NCBI RefSeq assembly: GCF_023715145.1
Contig: NZ_JAMBNP010000005.1
Span: forward strand, 473,286-537,285
Direction: 5' to 3'
DNA length: 64,000 nucleotides
Source: Paenibacillus glycanilyticus
GTDB taxonomy: Bacteria; Bacillota; Bacilli; Paenibacillales; Paenibacillaceae
In this document: one piece after another, positions 1 through 9,100 of the stretch
Layout of the letters: each line of letters opens with the position of its first letter
How positions within the stretch are numbered: position 1 is the stretch's first letter
Position numbers and translations under genes: made by a program
Notes under the pieces: generated by a model
The model's input: the letters and a program-made list of their open reading frames with translations, nothing else
What the model was told of the DNA's origin: nothing
Databases searched by the model: none

Positions 1-141
1 GAAGTGTGGACTCAGCCGCAGACAGGAACAACATTTAGGGTAACCCTTCCGAATATTTCATAATCCTTTCAGATTGTTTTCTTATCTTATACCACGTAGC
101 CTTCCGAGGAAGGCAATTATAAAAAAGGCAGGGATAAATCA

Positions 142-1536
142 ATGAAGAGAAATTGGAAGCTCGCAGGCGCAGCGCTATTGGTCGCGATTGCAGTACCGGT
201 ATCCGCTTATGCAGCTGACAACAGCCAGAACAGTAAATCACAAGAGAAAGTAAGCTATGCAGATGCTCAAACAAAGCAGACTGGAAAGCAAGAAGACACA
301 GTCAAAGGCAATAAGTTAAACCTGGATGTGCTGGAAATCGCTAAATCCAAGCTTGGTCTGGATCAAGCAGCATTCGAGCAAGCTCAGAAAGCCGGAAAGT
401 CACTGGCAGACATCGCAAAAGAAAAAGGCAAAGAGCTTCAACTGCTGATTGATGATCTGACTAAAGAAATCAGTGCTGCGATTCTGGTCAATCTTGATAC
501 TGAAAAACTCACTGATCAGGAGAAGGAGAACGTACAGAAGAAGGCTTCCATGGAGGCAGGACGGATCCTCAATGAACCGCTTAATAAAGAAAATGTTAAA
601 CAAGAGGGTAAAGATTGGAATCTGGCGGCGGCGCTTGAGCTAATCGGAATCGACAAAGCTGCTTTTGCCGAGCAGGTTCATTCAGGCCAATCATTCGTTG
701 ATATTGCAAAAGCCCACAATATATCCCGCCAGCAGCTGATCGATGCTCTAGTGTCTGATGTGATCTCTAAAATGGATGATCTTAAGGCGAACGGAGATCT
801 AACACAGGAGCAGGCAGATAAGAAGAGGCAAGCAATACTTAAAGAAGTAGAAGATTTCGTCGACCATACACAGGTGCTGTTCGCTAAGAAGGAGAGCTCT
901 GCAGCGGTACAGGGGAAACAGGATAAGCAGATCCGAGCTGAAGGGATTAGAATTGATTTTCAACAAATCGCTGCAACTAAGCTTGGTTTAGATAAAGAAG
1001 CTTTCCAGAAAGCGCTTGAGGCTGATAAGTCGTTAGCTGATATTGCGCAAGAGCAAGGTAAAGAGGTTCAGCCGTTGATTGATGAGCTGACAGGGGAAAT
1101 TAGTGAGGAGATCCAGGTTAAGAGCACGAAGAGTCTTACGGATGAAGAGAAGGAGAACGTGCATAAAAAAGCAGCAATAGAAGCTGAGCGGGTATTCAAG
1201 ACTCCTCTAAACAAGGAGCAAGAAGTGAGGGAGCAGGGATTTGGTCAATATAATATGCAAGCGGCTTTCGAGCTGTTAGGCATTGAAAAAACGACCTTCG
1301 CCGAACAAGTTCAAGCAGGTAAATCATTTGTGGATATCGCTAAGGACCATGGCGTATCCCGTCAGAAGCTCATTGATACATTAATGTCCGACTTTACTGC
1401 CAAAATTGCTGCATTACAAGCAAAAGGCGATATTACACAAGATCAAGCAAATCAGAAAAAGCAAGCTGTGCTGAAAGAAGTTGAGGATTTTGTTGATCAT
1501 ACACAGACAAAATTTGAGTTAGAAGAGAAGAAATAA
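142..1536 (+). CDS. secreted helical-repeat protein, unknown function
   Basis: The 464-residue product starts with a signal peptide (charged start, hydrophobic stretch, AYAA cleavage region near residue 25). The mature part is highly charged and predicted all-helical. It contains two related modules, A (about 60-148) and B (about 159-243), and the A-B pair is repeated at about 272-360 and 373-457. Each module carries a SLADIAKE or SFVDIAK type motif followed by a QPLIDEL or QQLIDAL type helix. This is a clear internal duplication of about 215 residues. The ATG is preceded by AGGCAGGG and the gene ends at a good terminator, so it is probably monocistronic. I recognise no enzymatic family. Similar helical repeats occur in uncharacterised secreted proteins of Paenibacillus and Bacillus. 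The gene is certain; its function is unknown. Confidence 0.85.
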   Translation: MKRNWKLAGAALLVAIAVPVSAYAADNSQNSKSQEKVSYADAQTKQTGKQEDTVKGNKLNLDVLEIAKSKLGLDQAAFEQAQKAGKSLADIAKEKGKELQLLIDDLTKEISAAILVNLDTEKLTDQEKENVQKKASMEAGRILNEPLNKENVKQEGKDWNLAAALELIGIDKAAFAEQVHSGQSFVDIAKAHNISRQQLIDALVSDVISKMDDLKANGDLTQEQADKKRQAILKEVEDFVDHTQVLFAKKESSAAVQGKQDKQIRAEGIRIDFQQIAATKLGLDKEAFQKALEADKSLADIAQEQGKEVQPLIDELTGEISEEIQVKSTKSLTDEEKENVHKKAAIEAERVFKTPLNKEQEVREQGFGQYNMQAAFELLGIEKTTFAEQVQAGKSFVDIAKDHGVSRQKLIDTLMSDFTAKIAALQAKGDITQDQANQKKQAVLKEVEDFVDHTQTKFELEEKK

Positions 1537-1546
1537 GGTAAGGATG

Positions 1547-1571
1547 AAGGCTGCCGATGGCGGCCTTTTTT
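1547..1571 (+). terminator. Rho-independent terminator
   Basis: AAGGCTGCC-GAT-GGCGGCCTT forms a 9-bp stem with one wobble pair, followed directly by a T run. It lies 10 bases after the stop of the helical-repeat gene. Confidence 0.85.
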
Positions 1572-2384
1572 AATTAGCAGAGGCTTTTAAGTCGTCAGAA
1601 TTTACAAGAATAGTAGAAAACTCACCTTGATGAGAAGGGCTAAATCAGCCGTGTACTCTAGCGAATGCAATTGATAAATCCCTCTGATGAGCTTTTCTGC
1701 CACGGATAGAATCCGACGGCATTTACGTTAATCTAAAAGCAACAATAGATGTTATTATATATCATACAAGTAACAACAAATGTAATATCTACTTAATGAA
1801 TAACGCCGTTGAATGTTACTTAATTGATAATTATTTTTATGAAAATGTAAATAAAATTAATATATTGACGCTTTATAGGCTGCCAATATATAATCTACTC
1901 GAAATTTGTTATTTTTAAGTCATATTACATTACACAACTTGGTAGTTTTTGTTGCTTTATAGGCAGTTCTTGTCTCGTCGCAACAAAGGCATTGTCCAAG
2001 CCTCGGAGGTGGTAGGATTTCCAGTACTATGTCTATCCGTATTTAACGGTTTATTTTATGCTTCGAGTTGCTCACGACAAAACAAACAGATTAATGATTC
2101 TCCCGTACTCTCAGGCTGTGCCTTCATATACTCAGCCTAGGCTCCTGCCGCACTCCCTCCTAAATGTACTATGCGAATAATTGCAAAAGTGCTGCGCTGC
2201 TTTTCCGATGTGCTTGACAAATCGACGAAAAAGAGATGCATTCTTTTCTATCCATTTCAACTTGCCCGCTTTACACACTTGGCGTACCTCGCAAATTAGT
2301 CGTTCATACATACCACACACCTACTTGGTTTCCGACGTCACGTTCGAAAATTCCGTCTAAATACATGACAGAAGGAGCAAAAAC
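1572..2384. other. intergenic region with one sigma-A-like promoter, no supported gene
   Basis: About 810 bases without a convincing gene. The left half is very AT-rich. TTGACG (1865-1870) and TATAAT (1889-1894) with an 18-bp spacer form a good sigma-A promoter reading rightwards. Its transcript would run about 480 bases before the first subtilase gene at 2385. Short open frames at 1949-2140 (+) and 2132-2320 (-) have no ribosome binding site and no family match that I recognise; a decayed insertion element is possible but not shown. Confidence 0.4.
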
Positions 2385-5300
2385 TTGAAAAGAAAAGCAG
2401 CGAAACGTTCTTTCGCGATCATTCTATCCGCGTTATTAACGCTGTTGCTCTTCCCTCTAACCCTCTATGCGGAGGCGGATATGTTCGAGGGGACGAAATC
2501 CGAATTGCCCGTATCACAGGTCGGCGCTCCGCATCTTGACATCTCGCCGGATGTGACCGCGAGCAATCGAATCATCGTTAGATACAAGGATAACGCCAAC
2601 CGGAGTGAAATCCGTTCGGCAACCGAGGCGGAGCGTTTCGAGCCGCTCTCAAGGCTCAATATGGAGGTTCTTGATTTGGCTCCTGGCGCGGATGCCGGCA
2701 GCGTTGTTGCGCGCCTAAACGCAAACCCGGACGTGCTGTACGCCGAGCCAGACATAAAAATTCGCAAGCATGCCACGAAACCCAAAGACGCTTCCCGTGA
2801 CAGCACCTCCATCGATGAGGGACAGGCCGCGAAATCGGCAGTCTCCACCGTTACCCCTTTCTATCCAAGCGATCCGTTGTTCCCTTCCCAATGGGGCTTG
2901 CACAATGAAGGACAAAGCATAGAGGGTTCTTATGGCAGTTACGACGTTGACATTGACGCGCCGGAGGCATGGGGCTATACGAAAGGGAAGCAGGAGACAA
3001 TCGTCGCTATTTTGGACACGGGCGTAGATGTCAATCATCCGGACCTGGCCGATAATGTATGGCGAAATCCGGATGAAATTCCGAGCAACGGCATTGACGA
3101 TGATGCCAACGGATTTATAGACGATTATTACGGCTGGAATTTTTATCAGATGAACAACGAGCCGTACAGCATTTATGACGATGACTTTTACGGCACGCAA
3201 ATTGCCGGCATTCTCGCCGCGAAGGATAACGGTCTTGGAATTACCGGCGTCGCGCCCGGCATCCGCTTTATGCCGCTCAAGATAATGGGTTACGACGGGG
3301 GCTACGTCTCCGATGCCTTGAACGCAATTGATTACGCCGAAAGAATGGGCGTGAAAATCGTGAACATCAGCTGGTCGACGGAAACGTTCAGCCATGCCCT
3401 GAAGGATGCGATCGATGCTTCGGACATGCTGTTCATCGCGAGCGCCGGCGACGATTACGTAAACATCAACAAAGACATCTTCCCTGAATATCCAGCGGCG
3501 TACGACAGCGACAACGTGTTGTCGGTCGCCGGCATCGACATGCATGGCGGCTTCAGAAACGCCTATGGCATCAAGTCCGTCGATCTCGCCGCGCCGAGCG
3601 ACAAGATTATTACAACCCTTCCGACTCGCGATCCGGGTATCGGTGCAGAAATCGATAACGGTACCTACAAGGCGATTTACAACGAATTGGGCTTCGAAGG
3701 CATGTGGACCGGGGATCCCTCGGTAATCGGGAGCCGCCAGGACGGATTTAATCGCGCGCTGAATTATTTGGGTAAACAGGACGGAAGCTCTTCATCCATT
3801 CTATTAGTCAGCGATGAAGAACTGCCCGAACAAAGCGATCTCAGCGTGCTTCGGAAGTACAAAGCCCTTCTGGACGCGACGGATGCCCGTTACGATGTCG
3901 TCAAGGTTGCGCCAGGCGCAAACGGGCCTTCGCTAGAAGAGCTGAAGCCCTATGATATCGTAATTTGGTTTACCGGCTACGGAACCGGCTCCTCCCCAGA
4001 CGGTCTGCCGACGACCCTGCTGCGCAATGCGGACCAGACCAATTTAACGGCGTATTTGAACGGCGGGGGCCGTCTGATGCTGACGGGGGATGGGGCGCTG
4101 ACTAACATTGAAACCAGCGATTTCGTAAGTAACGTCCTGCATCTGGACTTCGTGCGGTACGACTTCTTCCGCGGCAGCGGTGATTACAGCCGTTGGCGCG
4201 CTGCCGACGGGCAGGCCGGCACGATCTACGAAGGCGGGCATTACGATATTTCGGCGCGCGTATATGCCGATTACAAATCCAACGACGACAGCGTGACCCA
4301 TATAAATTTGAAGGCTTCGATGGACGATTACGACTATGATAACGGCGCGTATATGGCACCGGCCTTTGTTTCCGGCGTAGCAGCCCTCGTTCTCGGTCAG
4401 GATCCGACGCTTGACGCCAAGTCGGTCAAAGAGCGCGTCATCGTAGCCGGCAAGCATCTGGAATCCCTTTGGAATCCGGAAAGCCAGGATTACATGAACA
4501 ACGGCCGCATAGTCGACGCGGTGAGGGCGGTTAGTGACGACGACGTACCCGGCAAGCTGTTGAAGCCGCTGCAGACGGATTCGCTCGATCAGGCCTCCGG
4601 CGACATGCAAGACATCTACTACGTGCATTTGAATGCGGGCGATACATTAAATCTATCGCTGACGAGCGACGCTGCTAGTTTCGCGCTAGCGCTCTATAAT
4701 TCCGATTTGAAGTCGGTGCTTGATTGGGACGCGCAGGAAAAGGTAGTAGGCTATGCCATGATGAACGGCGCGCCGGCAACGATTTCCTATCAAGCCGACA
4801 GGACGGGCTATTATTACGTGGGCGTCTTCTTCACCGGCAGCTCCGGTGATTATACGCTGGGCATGAATACGGATTCCGTCAGCACGAAAGGCAATTACGA
4901 AGATACCGATCTCGCTATTAAGTTCGATGGTCCATGGAGCGAAAAAGCGGCAGCCGGCTACTCCGGGGGCACGATTAAAACCATCGACGCAACGGGAAGC
5001 GCGAAGTTCGCATTCACTGGCAGCATGATCGAATTAACGGCACTCAAGAACGATTCGATGGGTATAGCGGACATATACGTGGACGGCGTCAAAGCGGCTT
5101 CGCCTTCGTTGTACAGCAAGACAACGCAAGCCAAGCAGTCCGTGTTCAAACAATCGCTGCGCTATGGCTACCATACGGTTGAAGTGGCATGGACGGGAAA
5201 AGCGGATCCGGCCGCGAAGCGGACCGTACATGCGATCAACGTCGACGCTCTGGTCGTTGGCGACAGCGACGCCTTTGCGTCCGTCATGGAAGAGTCGGAT

Positions 5301-6062
5301 GCGGCATTTACGTTTAACGGCGCGTGGTCCCTGCAATCCAACGCGAATTATTCCGGCTCGCATGCGCAAGTCACTAACAGCTCCGGCGCTTATGCAGAAG
5401 TCTCTTTCACGGGAACCAATGCCATACTGGTAGCCGCGACGACGCCGAAAAGCGGCAAGGTGACGGTCATGGTCGACGATGATCCCGGCACGGTGAAGAC
5501 AATCGATCTGTACAGCGAGGTCTCGCGCTACCAGGTTTCGGTCTTTGATACGGGTGAATTATCTTATGGTCCGCACACGCTTCGAATCGTGAACGAGCAT
5601 GCGAAGAACGAAAAATCCGGCGGTTACGAAACGACCGTTGATGCCGTCGTTGTCGAGAAACCGGCCGGCGAAAATCTATCAGTCTATCAAGACATGAATC
5701 CGTTCGTGAAATATGCCGGCGTCTGGACGTTGCATTTGTCCTCCAAGAACTCCGGCGGCAGCGCGAAATATACGGACGGCATCGGCAATTCCGCGAAGCT
5801 CTCCTTCCAAGGCACCAAGGTTACGCTATTGTCTCAAACCGGAGCGAATCGCGGCATGATCGATATTTATATCGACGGCGAAAAGGCAAACGAGCATCCG
5901 GTCGACTTGTACAGCGCGCAGTTCAAATCCAAGGTTCCCGTATTTGAATCCGCCGTTCTGCCGTATGGAAGCCATGAGGTGAGGGTCGTGAATACAGGGG
6001 AGAAAAATCAGCAGTCCTCCGGCCATGTGATCGCAATCGACGCGTTTTACGTCATCAAGTAG
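2385..6062 (+). CDS. S8 subtilase-like secreted protein, predicted catalytically dead
   Basis: 1225 residues. TTG start with AGAAGGAGC eight bases upstream; signal peptide to about residue 29. Order: prodomain-like region (about 60-127), S8 fold (about 160-700) interrupted by an inserted alpha/beta domain (about 420-645), PPC-like beta domain (about 720-825), then three similar beta-sandwich modules starting near 836, 969 and 1100. The catalytic Asp is present (D211 in ILDTGVD). The usual HGT histidine is Y269 (FYGTQ), the oxyanion Asn is D356 (SAGDD), and the GTSMAAP serine is Y656 (GAYMAP). Family knowledge says this cannot support normal serine-protease chemistry. The frame is otherwise intact over 3.7 kb and the architecture matches the active paralogue at 10540, so I infer a pseudoenzyme kept for binding, not random decay. 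Confidence 0.9.
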   Translation: MKRKAAKRSFAIILSALLTLLLFPLTLYAEADMFEGTKSELPVSQVGAPHLDISPDVTASNRIIVRYKDNANRSEIRSATEAERFEPLSRLNMEVLDLAPGADAGSVVARLNANPDVLYAEPDIKIRKHATKPKDASRDSTSIDEGQAAKSAVSTVTPFYPSDPLFPSQWGLHNEGQSIEGSYGSYDVDIDAPEAWGYTKGKQETIVAILDTGVDVNHPDLADNVWRNPDEIPSNGIDDDANGFIDDYYGWNFYQMNNEPYSIYDDDFYGTQIAGILAAKDNGLGITGVAPGIRFMPLKIMGYDGGYVSDALNAIDYAERMGVKIVNISWSTETFSHALKDAIDASDMLFIASAGDDYVNINKDIFPEYPAAYDSDNVLSVAGIDMHGGFRNAYGIKSVDLAAPSDKIITTLPTRDPGIGAEIDNGTYKAIYNELGFEGMWTGDPSVIGSRQDGFNRALNYLGKQDGSSSSILLVSDEELPEQSDLSVLRKYKALLDATDARYDVVKVAPGANGPSLEELKPYDIVIWFTGYGTGSSPDGLPTTLLRNADQTNLTAYLNGGGRLMLTGDGALTNIETSDFVSNVLHLDFVRYDFFRGSGDYSRWRAADGQAGTIYEGGHYDISARVYADYKSNDDSVTHINLKASMDDYDYDNGAYMAPAFVSGVAALVLGQDPTLDAKSVKERVIVAGKHLESLWNPESQDYMNNGRIVDAVRAVSDDDVPGKLLKPLQTDSLDQASGDMQDIYYVHLNAGDTLNLSLTSDAASFALALYNSDLKSVLDWDAQEKVVGYAMMNGAPATISYQADRTGYYYVGVFFTGSSGDYTLGMNTDSVSTKGNYEDTDLAIKFDGPWSEKAAAGYSGGTIKTIDATGSAKFAFTGSMIELTALKNDSMGIADIYVDGVKAASPSLYSKTTQAKQSVFKQSLRYGYHTVEVAWTGKADPAAKRTVHAINVDALVVGDSDAFASVMEESDAAFTFNGAWSLQSNANYSGSHAQVTNSSGAYAEVSFTGTNAILVAATTPKSGKVTVMVDDDPGTVKTIDLYSEVSRYQVSVFDTGELSYGPHTLRIVNEHAKNEKSGGYETTVDAVVVEKPAGENLSVYQDMNPFVKYAGVWTLHLSSKNSGGSAKYTDGIGNSAKLSFQGTKVTLLSQTGANRGMIDIYIDGEKANEHPVDLYSAQFKSKVPVFESAVLPYGSHEVRVVNTGEKNQQSSGHVIAIDAFYVIK

Positions 6063-6124
6063 GTTTTGCGCCGCAAGCGCACTACTACTCTCTTGCTTTT
6101 GAACTTGTCTATCATTTTGCGGAA

Positions 6125-9100
6125 ATGGGGAACGAACCTTTGAAAAACGCACTCCTAAAACATTTGGCTGCTTTCGCTGCCGCCGCCATGCTGCTGACAA
6201 ACCTGCCTTCGCAGGCCATGGCCGAAGATCGTGACGTGACCGCTGGCGTAATGAGCGTGCATCCGGAAATCGATTATAAGAAACTGAGGGAAGCGCTTGC
6301 CGATACGAAAGCATCTAGCATGTCAATGCCAATTTTATCGCCGAACCTCAATACGAAATCAGCGAGCGAAGTAAACGTCATTGTACGGTTCAGCAAGGAG
6401 CCGATTGCTGTCGGCAAATATTCAGCCCAGTTGCGCAGACAGGCTTTCTCCGCGCAGGCTGCGACGCAGGCGATTCAACAGGAACAAGCCTCTTTCGTTA
6501 CTGCCTCTAAGGCGAAGGGGGTATCCCTGAAGGTGAGTCGCAAGTTCAATACGATCCTGAACGGAATGGAAATCACGGTGCGCGCGGATCAGCTTCCGAC
6601 GCTGGCGAAGCTGCCGGGCGTCGTAGGCATTAGCGAAAACCTGACGTATTATCCGCTTGCCGCAGACGGAGGCGGAGCGGCCGTCGCAGCAGAGCCGTCG
6701 TACGAGGAAGCGCCGCTCAAGCAAATCGGAGTCAACAAAGCGTGGGAAGAGGGCTATACGGGCAAAGGCATGAAGGTGGCCGTCTTGGATACGGGCGTTG
6801 ATTACATGCATCCGGATTTGCGTATTGCGGGTGGCTACGATACCTTCTATCAGGACGAGGATCCTTACGAAGAGCCGCCTCTTACGCCTATGCAAGATCC
6901 TCTCGGCATCGGATTCGAAGGCACGCAGCACGGAACGCACGTTTCGGGGACGATCACGGGCCGGGCAAGTAACGCTGGGGCGGCGCAAGTTCAGAAGGGT
7001 GTCGCTTATGAAGCGGATCTTTACGTTTATAAGGTTCTGGGTCGAATTGACGATGGACGGGTAGTAGGGTCCTCGGCCACGATCATCGATGGTCTCGATC
7101 GGGCGGTTCGAGCTGGCGTTGACGTCATCAACATGTCGCTCGGCTCGGACGAGAACAAGAACCCGAATTCGCCGGATTCAATCGCGGTCAACAACGCGGT
7201 ACTGGCGGGAGTGACCGTTGTTGTCGCGAACGGCAACGCCGCGACGCAGGGTCCTTATTATTATTCGATGGGTACGCCGTCGGGAGCTCAGCTCGCCTTC
7301 TCCGTCGGCGCGGTTACGAGCCCAAGCGATATTCCGATCTATAACGCGATAGTCAAGCATCAAATCTCGGGCGGCGCGCCATCCGAAGCGAAGCCGCTGA
7401 AACTTGGCGAATGGAAGTTAGGCCAAGAAGACTTCGGGACTCTATTCGGAGCAGATCCGATTGAAGCGGTGTACGTCGGCCTCGGCAAAGAATCCGATTA
7501 TAAGAACGTGAACGCAGCAGGCAAGATTGCGTTCGTGTCACGCGGCGATATTACGTTCGTCGAAAAAATGGCCAACGCCAAGAATCATGGCGCGCTCGCC
7601 GTTATCATGTTCAACGGAAACTCAAAGCTTGTCGACGGTCAGTCGGTTCCCGATCTGACCGAGGATCAGGTCGGGCGCAATGGTTTGATCGGCCTTGATT
7701 CAGGTCCTGGCGCTGACAGCATTCCGACGTTTGACATGTCCGGTGTTGAAGGCCGATCGATCGCGCGTCAACTCGGCACGGGCAAGACGCTCAACTTCAC
7801 TTTCGAAGCTTTTCAGAAGCAGAGAAACGAAGGCGACCATATGGCCGATTTCAGCTCCCGCGGGCCGAACTCGGACGGCAATTACGGCATCAAGCCGGAT
7901 CTTGTGGCGCCTGGCGTCAATGTTTACTCGACTTGGCCAATGTACGGCAAAGTTAACCCGGGTGCAGATTACAGCAAAGCTTATATGCGCGAATCGGGAA
8001 CGAGCATGGCCACGCCTCACGTAGCGGGACTCGCGCTTCTCGTGAAAGAGGCGCATCCGGATTGGGGTCCCCTCGATATCCGCGCCGCGCTGGACAATAC
8101 GTCCGAAGGCATTCTCGACGAGTCGGGAACGCGTTATGACGTGTATTCCCAAGGCACTGGCCGGGCGAACGTAGCTGGCGCGATCGCGACGCCCGCATTG
8201 TTGAAATCGATGGATCCCATTACGGTCTACGACAGCTATATGAACGCGACCCACATGGCAAGCGAGGCGGGCAGCGTCAGCTTCGGCATGATCGACGCCG
8301 GAATGGCGGCATCGAAGCCGCTGGAACTGGAGAACAAGTCGGATGAGGCGCTGGCCTATAAGGCCAAAGTGGAGATGCATCCGCTGGTCACTTCGGATCC
8401 GGATCCGCTTCGAGCCGTACCGACCCCGGACGTGACCAAAGTCGACATGACCTTGGAAGGTGTGGGCGGCGACGGAACGATCATGGTCGGTCCTTATGGG
8501 GCTACGGACTTTACTCTAACGGCTAAAGCGTTGGCAGATGCGGCGGATGGCGTTTATGAAGGGGAAGTGGTCCTGGAAAGCGAAGGATTGCCGAATCTCC
8601 GCCTGCCGTTCGTCATTCACGTCGGCGAGGATTCCGACCCGACGGAATGGGGCGTATCCGACATGAGGACGTCGGATGTCATTGCTGCTCCAGACCACCC
8701 TATCGATGTGTCGGCGAAGCTTAACGCTAAAGACATGCAGCAAGTATTGCTCGTCGCCTTGCCGTTTGATCCGAACGGATTGGAGTGCATGGTGTCCAGC
8801 ATGTACGATGAAGAGCTTGCGCCGATTGCACCGGGACCAATCAAGTTTGAGCAGATCGATGGCAGCTGCTGGGGTTTCCCCGAGTATGACGACGAAGGAA
8901 ATTATAATCTGGAGCAGCTGGACGGAATGTATGAGCTTGCCATTATTGCGCAGCATATCGACAAAGTAACGGGCGAAGCCGATTTTGAGCACATGTCAAT
9001 CGCTTACTCGACTATGAAGTTCAGTAAGTCGAATATCGGCGATCCCGGTGACGGCGACCCCGGTGACGGCGATCCCGGTGACGGCGATCCCGGTGACGGC

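Noticed and set aside
1949..2320. Two short frames (plus and minus) before the subtilase cluster
   Set aside because: No ribosome binding site, no clear family; possible decayed element but not supportable.
2715..3545. Long minus-strand frame inside the first subtilase gene
   Set aside because: It is antisense to an intact S8 gene with recognisable motifs and reflects the codon use of the GC-rich gene.
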